From: Ceriagrion tenellum
Taxonomy: Eukaryota > Arthropoda > Insecta > Odonata > Coenagrionidae
Direction of reading: 5' to 3'
DNA length: 64,000 nucleotides
Assembly: GCA_963169105.1 (NCBI GenBank)
Contig: OY720637.1
Span: 28,825,925 to 28,889,924, forward strand
Shown here: positions 55,450 through 63,960 of the stretch, piece by piece
How positions within the stretch are numbered: the first letter of the stretch is position 1
How the letters are laid out: each line of letters opens with the position of its first letter
The notes under the pieces: model-generated
Database searches by the model: none
Told to the model about the DNA's origin: nothing
The model's input: only the letters and a program-made list of their open reading frames with translations
Position numbers and translations under genes: made by a program

Positions 55450-56102
55450 TTAAGGTAGTGCGATCGAGATAGTTTCCTAATCATAATAGAGACCATATTC
55501 GAATTATAGGTTTGAATTTCATCAGCTGTGAGAGACACGAATTAAATTTTACATTTTAAGTACTGCAATAATATAGTTTTTCATGGCAGAAATTCAGTAG
55601 CATTATCAGAGTAACATTATCAAGGTCGGCCTTGATAATGTCACTCAGTAACGAAACCATGGTCGGTAACAATAAAACCTCATGTGGCAACAGCCAAGTT
55701 GTAATTTCTTCAGATGCTCCTAATCTGAATAAGTCTTTAACTTGACTCATTTTTCTCACGCGGTACGTTTGAAACTCCATCAAAACTGAAGGTTTATGGT
55801 GACTCCGAAGAATTTACTGCGGTGACAATATGATTAATTTTCAAGAATAGTTGAGGAAACACTCACACTACGCAGTGTTGATTTTTTTACGAGATCTGAG
55901 CGTAGGAAATGCCTCATTTTAAAAAATAAGGTCTCTCTGGAGTGCATACACGTACCATTTCCCATGTAAAAGGGCTGGTATATTCTGGCAAATATCTCGG
56001 AAAGTAATGTGGTGAGGGGTTGAATTTTTTGTGTAAATGGAAGGGTGATAACCAAATTCATTGATTTGTAGATAAAATTAAAATTTTCTCAAACTACCTT
56101 AA
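55450..56102. mobile_element. TTAA-type MITE, copy 3, with internal insertion
   Basis: TTAA at 55450-55453 and 56099-56102 flank the element. Left end GGTAGTGCGATCGAGATAGT, right end CTCAAACTACC. 653 bp, about 100 bp longer than its relatives because 55594-55728 replaces about 28 bp of the usual sequence. That insert has a hairpin at 55614-55641. Confidence 0.9.
55614..55641. repeat. 12-bp stem hairpin inside MITE copy 3
   Basis: ACATTATCAAGG and CCTTGATAATGT pair perfectly around the tetraloop TCGG. Confidence 0.85.
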
Positions 56103-56345
56103 GGCTACTGCATCTTTAACTGTATTCAAGCAAATATTTTTTTCATTATCTACAAGCCCTTGATAGAGTGTAACTTGTGGTGTTTTTTTCTTTTTTTCCT
56201 GCTCTTTTATTTTTACTTTACATTATGTATCCACCCATCCCTTTTCAATTTTGTTTTCAACATATGAGCCCTTAATATTGTATGAATTCTTTACGTTCCT
56301 AATGGACGATGATAAAGTCCAAGAACAATAAATTATGTTATTAAT

Positions 56346-56610
56346 ATCCTCCGCGGTAGTGGGTTAGTTAGCACGACGTCTCTTGTGCCATGTGGGCTGA
56401 AGAGGAGATAACTTAGTTGTCGTTAGCTCCCATCGTAATTCACGTAGAAAGACGAGGTCACTTAGCTCGTATAAACCCCCATCGAAATTCGCCTCTAATT
56501 CAGATGAATTGGTTTTGTAACTGGCTGACACACAAGAGTAGCTATCGTGAGAGTCGGGTTTGAATATCGGTCAAATCAAATGATTTTTTCCTGGGGAATA
56601 TAATCCAATT
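56346..56610 (+). mobile_element. SINE family S2, longer diverged copy
   Basis: A-box-like GGTAGTGGGTTAGTTAGCAC near the start (56354). Near 56555-56600 GTCGGGTTTGAATATCGGTC then AAATCAAATGATTTTTTCCT matches the B-box and post-head block of S2. The spacing is larger than in a tRNA head, so the region may hold two S2 remnants. Confidence 0.55.
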
Positions 56611-57348
56611 GGTGTATTAGTTCGTAAGAAATTATTAAATTAAACTATTTTCCAAGGCCTGACGGCGGGTAATTTTTATCACTCTTCCGACTCTACCTTG
56701 AAATGGAACGATGCAGCGTTAATTTAGGCGTCATTTTGTCTAAAAGTTACGAATGCTCAATTGAAATTGACCTCTTTTCCCAAATATCATGATAGAATTT
56801 GAATAAATTGTTTATGGCACCAAGCGTGGAAATCTGTGTCCGCAGGAAGCGTAAGTATCTCATCTCTAATTTTCTCCCCTGGGCTATAGAACTTAGCTGC
56901 GTTACGATTCATACCTAAAGCAAATTTTCGTGAAGGAAATCCTGACTCTGTTTCATGAATACATTTCTATCATGCTTTATTCAAACCCTTGTTGACATTT
57001 TGTGAAAAATAAGTTTGTCTTTAAACCTTCGTGCGTCTTATTTGTGATAATTTAAATACATGTTATTCGATGAGATTAAATTTCCCCATGGGAGTGGCTC
57101 TTGGTTGGTGCCAAAGCTGTTTACATCTGCGTTGATAGTTGGCTCTGCGATGACCTTCGCTTTGATTCACATCTCGTACATTTCAATCTCTAAGCCGATG
57201 CTGGAACGCCCATTGATTAAGCGTTCTCTCCTCCTTTGGAATTTAAGCAATTTTGTCTTGTGGATGCTGTTTGAAGGTCATGACTTTCTCGTTAACTTTT
57301 AATTACTGATTTACCTCAATTTAGAGGATATGCGTGAACCGTCTCTAC
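56611..57348. other. No recognised feature
   Basis: AT-rich. An 80-codon plus-strand frame (57060-57302) is hydrophobic, but no homology is recognised. Confidence 0.4.
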
Positions 57349-57909
57349 TTAAGGTAGTCCGAGCGAGATAGTTCCCTAGTCATAATAGAAACCATATTCT
57401 AATTATACGTTTTAATTTTACCAGCTGTAGGACACGTGAATTAAATATTGCATTATTAATGGTGCAATAGTATAGTTTTATATGACAGAAATGGTTAGTA
57501 ATTAAATGAAAATATCTAAATAAGTCTTTAACTTGACTCATTTTTTTCGCGCGGTGCGTTTGAAACTCCTTCAAAACGGAAGGTTTTTAGTGATCCCGAA
57601 GAATTTACTGTGGTGACAATATGATTAATTTTCAAAAATAGCTGAGGAAACATACGAACTACACGCTGTTAGTTTTTTTCGTCATCTAAGTGTTCGAAAT
57701 TCCTCATTTTGCAAATATTGTCTCTCTGGAGTGCAGGCACGTACAATTTCCCATTTAAAAGGGCTGTTATTTTTGACAAATAACTCCGAAAATAATGTGG
57801 TAAGGGATTTAATTTTTGGTGTCATTAGAAGGGTGAGATATTTTTCTTTAAAATGAGACCAAATTCATCGATTTCTAGGTAAAATGATATTTCGCTCAAA
57901 CTACCTTAA
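57349..57909. mobile_element. TTAA-type MITE, copy 4, intact ends
   Basis: TTAA at 57349-57352 and 57906-57909 flank 553 bp. Left end GGTAGTCCGAGCGAGATAG and right end TATTTCGCTCAAACTACC form inverted repeats of about 18-22 bp. No transposase. TTAA duplication is the hallmark of the piggyBac superfamily; the GG terminus is not the usual CC, so the assignment is tentative. Confidence 0.92.
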
Positions 57910-58387
57910 TTACGTGTCTTTTTAACAAAGTTGTGTGTCTATTTCATCAAAGATCTCTATATGTCTTACTTTCACGTCACCACGTTGCTAATTGCTGTAA
58001 ATTTTTATATTACTTTTTAAGGGGTTTAACGTAGGTTTCTCATTCTCTGTGGTTATCTATCCGCTCCGAGATCCTTCTAATCATATTCTTGCCAACATTT
58101 GAACAAATTGAAGTTGTTGAACAGCTGTTTGAGTAACTAGAAGAAGTGAAATTGAACTCGCCGGAAGGGAAACATAAGGGAGCTGGAAGGCACTCTTGTC
58201 GGTGAAGGGGTAAGGAGGGATGATATCAGGAATACACGGGCTGGATATAAAAACGTCCAGTGTTGGAGGACTGTATCTATTCGTTCAAAGACCATTAAAA
58301 GCGTAAGTTTAAATGGATAATGCTATTATGTAACGATACATAATTGAGCGTTCGTGATGGTTAAACATAACTCAGCGGCGCGAGCAT
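57910..58387. other. No recognised feature
   Basis: AT-rich; nothing supported. Confidence 0.5.
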
Positions 58388-58875
58388 TTGGGACCCTGGC
58401 CATAAAGATTTAACCAAAAATATTAATAAAATGCAAAGAAAAGCTGCACGCTTCGTTAAAAACTGCTACGAGCGAACACGTAGTGTCTCACAACTTTTAG
58501 AGGAATTAAGGTGGTAGCCCCCAGAGACTCGGAGGCTACACTCTAGGCTTAGGTTGCTTGAGAAAATCAGAATTGGTATGTTTCAGAACGACACAGAATA
58601 TTAATATGACGCCTCACTACATCTCTAGGTCTGACGAAAGCGATAAAATAAGAGAGATACATTGCCAAACAGACAAGAACAAAAACTCGTTCTTTCCGCG
58701 CACAATAACAATAAGTGACCACAATAAAAACAGAGCTCCACTAAATACACTCCCATAATACGCGTCACCATTTCACCTCCCAAAACCTTATACCTCACAT
58801 CTTTACACGGCTGTTGTCCAAACAACCCATGCCACACGCCCATGCGGCGACTCGCAAGGTAGGATGTAGATATTG
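58388..58875 (+). mobile_element. LINE D RT C-terminal fragment with 3' UTR
   Basis: Starts SIWDPGHKDLTKNINKMQRK, then AARFVKNCYERTRSVSQLLE, TRRLHSRLRLLEKIRIGMF, NMTPHYISRSDESDKIREIH, CQTDKNKNSFFPRTI, NRAPLNTLP and a stop. The 3' UTR ends TAGGATGTAGATATTG. It is nearly complete from 58388 on, with one in-frame stop after the LEELRW position. It shows what the split copy at 33.9/35.1 kb looked like before insertion. Confidence 0.88.
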
Positions 58876-59524
58876 AATAAAAATTCACTCAGCTACGGTG
58901 ATACCTCCTAATTTAGTGATAAAGAATAGCGTTATTTGACATTAATTGATGTATTTGCTCAGGCCTCTGCGTTTGAGTATGGGGTACCACAGTGTCCACC
59001 GCCCTGCCCGGAAGCCTTTCGTAGTGTGTCTGTCCTCCTCCCGTTTTTCGGAATAAAAAAAAAGCCCACTTCATAATTCCATGGAAGCGCCCCGAGGGTG
59101 GAGGGGGGGGGATTTCCTCGGACCCCTCATGAGCCGGGGGGGGGGGTGGAAGGTTTGGCAGGTGGAGGGAAGGCGAGCCGAAGAAGTGGGGAATGGGCAG
59201 AAGTGAGTGAGTGGACTGACTACACGGAGGAGGTGCGGGAGGCGGGTTCGCCGTGTGCATGGTGGCATAAGGTTGTCCCCCAACCGGTCTCTCGTGAAGG
59301 AGGTATAAGAGCCGGGTGAGGCGGTGGAGATAGTGGTGGTCTTGGAAACGAATGGGAGGGAGGGAAGGAGGAAACAAGGGGAAGAACGTTGCAGGGAGGG
59401 GGCGGTTGGGGGGGGGGACTATAAGGGGAGAGGACGTGTTCGTAAGAGCGGAACGCTGGTGTGGGGGAGTTTATATTCCTCGAGTCCGTTGTGGATTGGA
59501 AGTCAACGTTCGTGACGGGGTCGG
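58876..59524. other. G-rich region, no supported gene
   Basis: 59090-59480 is G-rich on the plus strand with G9 (59103-59111) and G11 (59136-59146) runs and more G-runs near 59399-59415. The long frames here are low-complexity glycine/arginine or proline/serine text. Confidence 0.55.
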
Positions 59525-59590
59525 CTGGGCGCGCCGTGGCTCGAGTAGGTTGCTTCCCATCCCGAGGGGCTGGGTTCGTATCTCGGAGGA
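59525..59590 (+). mobile_element. tRNA-like SINE head
   Basis: GCCGTGGCTCGAGTAGGTTG (A-box with one extra base) and GGGCTGGGTTCGTATCTCGG (B-box) stand at tRNA-like spacing, followed by AAATTTTTCTC. The acceptor ends do not pair, so no functional tRNA is called. Family not shared with other copies in this window. Confidence 0.5.
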
Positions 59591-60055
59591 AATTTTTCTC
59601 AATGGCCGTCCCGCTCGGTTTGAGCAAAGAGAGTACTTGGTTGATTGGTCATTACGCATCTACTCTATACCGTGCAAGCCAAGCCGAAGATATGTGGCAG
59701 GGGTTGAATTATCAGCAATATGCACCTCACTAAAGTTAATGACGATACTATTGGTGCATTGGAAAGAACATGTAAATACTTGTCAGGAGGTGACATTTCA
59801 CCAGCATGCATTCTCCTTCGGCTTGCCTCCGAAGTTCGAGAAACCGTTTGTATAAATGTATTTGCAACCATATAAATGGCCAGGGATGCAAATGTTATAC
59901 CGGAATCGTGCGCGATGTGCCATTTGTTGTAGGTAGAAGATATGAATAGGCACGTTATGGACTAATGTAACTAACTAGTTTCTCTGACGACCAATAAAAC
60001 TTGCCAACAGTTCAATAGTTTCATTCTTAACTTTGTAAAACTTTTCCATAATGCT
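59591..60055. other. Weak LINE D-like 3' trace, otherwise nothing
   Basis: ATCTACTCTATACCGTGCAA GCC and ATGTGGCAGGGG near 59658-59703 recall the LINE D 3' UTR in minus orientation but are too diverged to call. The rest is AT-rich. Confidence 0.35.
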
Positions 60056-60186
60056 CAGGAATTAACAAAACTTTGTAAGTTTTACGTAGAATATTCATTG
60101 TGCAACCGGTTTCGTCGAATAGTCGACATCATCAGGTACATAACATGGGCCTCTCAGTAATATATATTTAAGTCGTTAATTCCTGA
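60056..60186. mobile_element. Short element with terminal TCAGGAATTAAC repeats and one hammerhead
   Basis: TCAGGAATTAAC (60056-60067) and its complement GTTAATTCCTGA (60175-60186) bound 131 bp. The unit carries one intact hammerhead core on the minus strand and a short TAATATATATTTA-rich end. It directly abuts a LINE D' tail at 60187. Confidence 0.65.
60109..60135 (-). ncRNA. Hammerhead ribozyme-like motif, intact core
   Basis: Minus strand: CTGATGA (60135-60129), T, stem II GTCGA/TCGAC with loop CTAT, GAAAC (60113-60109), then CGGTTGCAC. ACCGGT is palindromic, so stem III could form between two copies, as in dimeric hammerheads. Stem I pairs partly (GTAC with GCAC: 3 of 4). Activity inferred. 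Confidence 0.72.
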
Positions 60187-60345
60187 ACATCTACATCTAC
60201 GAAATACCGCGCAAACCACCACTAGGGTGTGTGGCACGGGGTGATTCCACACCAGGCATGCAGCACTCATCCCAGTTTAAATCAGAACCGCGAACCTTCC
60301 CCCAGATGCCGGGCGCAGGCCAAAAGCAGACAGGTCAACAAAGCA
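60187..60345 (-). mobile_element. LINE D' 3' UTR with (GATGTA)n tail
   Basis: The plus strand starts CATCTACATCTACGAAATAC and continues GCATGCAGCACTCATCCCAG and GATGCCGGGCGCAGGCCAAA. It is the complement of 62910-63088, defining a LINE D relative with a distinct 3' UTR. Confidence 0.75.
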
Positions 60346-60849
60346 TCTTGTAACAGTCTCATTGGCAGCTGTTAAAACCCTCATCATGGGAAGCGGGGAA
60401 CACAAAGCAACGAAGAGAATACGTAATTCCTCGAAAATTACTTATGACGATCATTGTGAATTACTCTGCGGTGAACATTCAGCTAATAGTGTCAAAATAA
60501 CGTCGTCAAAAAAACTTCGTCATTCCATTTTAGAAGTCGGTTGGAAATTTTACCGTGATGACTATCGTGATCTCAGGAATCGGTGGATGATCAGGTGAGG
60601 GAAGGATTACTTGGGAATCGTAGAACTAAGGAGGGGATTCCGGCGTCGGTTATGCCGCGTTTACATTGCTAGGGTTAGAATAAGAGTTAATATGTCGGCT
60701 TTACTAACTTGCGTTTACACAGCATTCTTTAACCCGAGTTATCTTGCTGGCGGCTATACTCACGAGACTTGTATGGACGAGAAAAAGGATTGAATATGCA
60801 AATGTTTTGTACGGTTAGATTCTCTTTTATAATTATTTAACGATATACT
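60346..60849. other. No recognised feature
   Basis: Mixed AT-rich DNA; a 78-codon frame (60362-60598) shows no domain. Confidence 0.45.
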
Positions 60850-61655
60850 TATCATTTCTGGAATGGAATTGAGGGTAAATGCATGCATGACTAAAGTAGT
60901 AGTTTTTGATCTGGAGAATGGGGAGAATAACTATGACGAGGGCGAATGGTGAAGTAATTGAACAAATGGATGATTTTGTGTGCTTAGGTAAGATGTTTGC
61001 GAAAGATGGACGGATAGATGAGGAGATAAAGAGACGTGCGAATGCTGGAAGGAAAGTGGTAGGTAGCATGTGGAGCATATCAAGGAATGAGTGCCTGTCT
61101 AAGGAAGCGAAAATCGCCGTGTACAGAGGTGTACTTTGTTGTATGGCAGTGTAACATGGGTATGTCAGGATAGACATAAGAGTAGATTGAACGCCGCGGG
61201 TATGAGTTATCTGAGGAGTGTTTGCGGCAAAAGTAGGATGGATAGGGTCAGGAATGAGTGTGTAATAAATGAATGTGGGTTAGGTGCTCCAGTAATGGAC
61301 ATATATGAAAGGAGTGTGCTTCGTTGGTTCGGCCATGTTGAGAGAATGGATGAGAGTCGATTAACGATACAGATATATGAGAGTAGAATGAATGGTGTGA
61401 GAGGTAGAGGTAGGCCGAGAAAGTTGTGGTTGAGGAAATTCTTAGGAGGAGGAATATTAGGAGTCTAAAAAACCGGAGGGCATGTATGAAGCAGTGTATG
61501 GGGGTAAATGAGGCAAAAGAGGTTTGCAGGGATAGGTCAGTATGGAGGAAATTATTGAAGCAGAGTTAGGTATACAAATATTTATTTATGAGTGAAACTT
61601 AGTGACTGTGCCTAGCCCGGAAGGGAACGCCGTGATTACTATGTATGTATGTACT
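60850..61655 (+). mobile_element. LINE C RT C-terminal half with (ATGT)n tail
   Basis: Reads ELRVNACMTKVVVFD, NGEVIEQMDDFVCLGKMFAK, DGRIDEEIKRRANAGRKVVG, SMWSISRNECLSKEAKIAVY, a frameshift at about 61140, VTWVCQDRHKSRLNAAGMSY, LRSVCGKSRMDRVRNE, DIYERSVLRWFGHVERMDES, GRGRPRKLW, RACMKQCMGVNEAKEVC, DRSVWRKLLKQS and a stop. The tail ATGTATGTATGT is at 61640-61651. Longest LINE C copy; the RT catalytic part is missing. Confidence 0.9.
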
Positions 61656-62554
61656 TATCATTTCATGTCTATACATAATTTATTCATTCAAAGATGAAAA
61701 TTGAGAGAATAAATTTCTCTTTAAAAACGACAGGTTACTACGCTTTACCACGAAGATACCTCGATAATATTCCGTTATCATGTCGTATGTACACTTTTAT
61801 GATAGATTTAAACAATTCGACATGTTGTCTTGACATACAAAGTTTATAAACAACTTCCATTTAGAGTCATTTCCGCAATATATGCAGCGGAATAAAAATT
61901 TTTACTTCCAAAGTTGTGTCCATGGCCCGCCCTTGATTGCGCCTTTAAGGTAAATTGTGACGTTAAAATACAATTGAGCATTCACTCATGCATTTAAATA
62001 CAACTTGCTACTTGGCACTGACACTTTGATGCGGAAGATGGAAAGAGAAATCCTCGTAATGCATTGTAAGCTTCAAATAAAAGCTTCATGTGGAATGGAT
62101 CACATAACTACTATTTTAACTAAAATGAGTTTTCACGAGTAAAAAATGTTGGTAACCAGCGCCCAGTACCTCCAGCGTGGTAAAAGTTGACTAGGGTTAG
62201 CGCCAACCTGCGTTTACCCGGCGAACTTTAACTATGGTTAGAGTTAACCTGTTTAGAAAGCTGGTAATGTAAACAGGGCATAATGGCATACCCTAAACGA
62301 ATTCCGCGACCCATCTGACCCTGGCGGAGAACCATACCCAGAGTGCTCTCTGCATGATATCCGAGTAAGAGCAAGCAAGAGTCCTGGGGGGTTTGAGACC
62401 TGAGAATAGTTCAGATTTTTCTGGGGAATCGCGATCTCAACTCGCGCGCTATGTGGAGAGCACTGGAATGGCCCTGTTTGTATTACGAAAGTTTGATGTA
62501 GACTATTTTTTGCCGGACGTTCAACATATTTTGTTAGAGCCAAACTATTATGGT
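61656..62554. other. No supported gene
   Basis: AT-rich to 62140. Then 62155-62270 contains GGTTAGCGCCAACCTG, AACTATGGTTAGAGTTAACC and similar inverted GGTTA/TAACC motifs that may be part of an unidentified repeat. Confidence 0.4.
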
Positions 62555-63088
62555 AGGGAACGAATAAGGTAGTGTTGTATATGGTAGGAATAAGATTAAG
62601 GAAATTGACAGCAGAACAAATAGATTTAAAACGTAATTTTTTCCACGTACAATAAGGGACCTTAATAGTTGCGATAGATCAGTTCTAGGATGCTGACTAG
62701 GTTAAATAGGTTTTTTCAGTGATGCTAAATATCTTAACATGAATTTTAGGTACTTACCTCGCATGCATTCTCCGGCGTGATACACTTTTGCATGTTTTAG
62801 TGTCTGGTAGTGCTATTTATTTGTCGTTAAAATAATACTAACCAGTAGTTGTATCTTGAGAAGTGTACTGCATGGTAGCATGTTCTTCTACGTACTAATC
62901 TCCTGGTTTCTGGTCTAACTGCGTACCGTTGCCCTGACTGCTTTTGGCCTGCGCCTTGCATTCGGGGGAACGTGCGCGGTTCTGATTTGGACTGGGATGG
63001 GTGCTGCATGCCTGGTGTGGGGTCATACCGAGCTAGACACACACTAGTGGTGTCTAGCTCGGTATTTCGTTGATGTAGATGTATTATT
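62555..63088 (+). mobile_element. LINE D' C-terminus and 3' UTR
   Basis: IKEIDSRTNRFKT, stop, FFPRTIRDLNS in one frame (62600-62670), then an AT-rich UTR, the GC-richer block GACTGCTTTTGGCCTGCGCC, GGTTCTGATTTGGACTGGGA, GTGCTGCATGCCTGGTGTGG, a strong hairpin and the tail TTGATGTAGATGTATT. Confidence 0.75.
63025..63065 (+). repeat. Perfect 16-bp stem hairpin near the LINE D' 3' end
   Basis: ATACCGAGCTAGACAC (63025-63040) pairs exactly with GTGTCTAGCTCGGTAT (63050-63065) around a 9-nt loop. CR1/L2-like elements often need a 3' structure for RT recognition; that role here is inferred. Confidence 0.9.
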
Positions 63089-63215
63089 CCGTTCGACGAT
63101 TGGGATGAAAAGCCGTGGCACAGTCAGTATGGCACGTCGAATATTAGCGCAGTTGATGGAAATTTAGACAATTTGTGAAACGTCTAATACAGTATTAATA
63201 ATAACAATAGCAACT

Positions 63216-63383
63216 ATGTTTAAATTCACAGAGTTCTTTATTGGTACTACTAGTTTCAACGCTACTGCGTCATCTTCAAGTACTCTTCAGGTACCCTACT
63301 CCAGGTACCCAGGAGGTACCTAGAGATGACGCAGTAGCGTTGAAACTAGTAGTACCAATAAAGAACTCTGTGAATTTAAACAT
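63216..63383. mobile_element. Foldback element with 60-bp perfect arms and hammerhead-like cores
   Basis: Arms 63216-63275 and 63324-63383 are exact reverse complements around a 48-bp spacer rich in GGTACC. Each arm has AGATGACGC, AGTA, GCGTTGAAACTAGTAGTACC: hammerhead stem II (ACGC/GCGT) and a GAAAC block followed by the palindromic ACTAGT. The CUGAUGA block is reduced to AGAUGA. Non-coding. Confidence 0.82.
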
Positions 63384-63404
63384 TGTTGGAATTGTCATTA
63401 TTGA

Positions 63405-63500
63405 TTCAATACGTCTACGTCTAAGTAATACCCTGCGAGCCACCACGAGGGTTTGTGGCAGGGGGTGAAGATCACCAAACATGCACTATTGACATGCAAC
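63405..63500 (-). mobile_element. LINE D' 3' UTR with tail
   Basis: TACGTCTACGTCTAAGTAAT then CCCTGCGAGCCACCACGAGG and GTTTGTGGCAGGGGGTGAAG: the complement of a LINE D-type 3' end. Probably the end of the element whose coding part lies at 63640-63960. Confidence 0.7.
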
Positions 63501-63639
63501 TAGGATATTTAATGGAGACATGCTAGATAATAGGGTCACATGCAGCTAGATGGTTAGTATCTACATAATAAGAAAGGGATTATTGGTTGCTATTACATGC
63601 ATCCTGCACTACAGACTACTCTAACTATATTTCACCTAC

Positions 63640-63960
63640 CTATACCTTTGCTACGCTGCATATTGTTCTCTCTTACGGTACTCGGGAAAAATTACATTTT
63701 AAATCTATCTGTACGACAATCTATCTCTCTAATCTTGTTAAGATGATCAAACCTAGCATAATAGGCAGGGGTTCTCAATATATATCTAACGTCATCTGTG
63801 AACAACTCTGTTTCGAATTTACTTAAAAGGTTTAACCTAAATTTTAACCTGCGTTCTGATAGTAATTCCAATGCTAGTTCTTCTATTAAACTAATTCTTC
63901 TAATAATGGACATCCACAAGACAATGCCTGAAAGAACTGAATTCACATCTAATACCATTT
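63640..63960 (-). mobile_element. LINE D' C-terminal coding relic
   Basis: The minus strand reads ISLIEELALELLSERRLKFR, LNLLSKFETELFTDDVRYIL, RTPAYYARFDHLNKIREIDC, RTDRFKM, stop, FFPSTVRENN. It is related to LINE D (YISRSDE..KIREIHCRTD..FFPRTI) but diverged. About 88 open codons. Confidence 0.75.

Larger units (their letters stand above)
55265..56345 (+). mobile_element. LINE F C-terminal tail, interrupted by a TTAA MITE
   Basis: Left part (to 55453): QVRNKNSIVTTRMAPDF..., then after a shift RLWNSIPKDIK. Right part (from 56103): ATASLTVFKQIFFSLSTSP and a stop. Removing the MITE plus one TTAA restores one frame across the junction. The 3' UTR ends TCCAAGAACAATAAATTATG. The typical ending of a CR1-like RT protein; the RT core is absent. 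Confidence 0.85.

Noticed and set aside
57060..57302. 80-codon hydrophobic frame resembling a membrane protein piece
   Set aside because: Hydrophobic text arises easily from T-rich codons; no family recognised.
59220..59855. Open frames of 135 and 167 codons, the longest in the window
   Set aside because: Both run through G-run DNA and then a tRNA-like SINE head and AT-rich sequence; no domain and no splice context.
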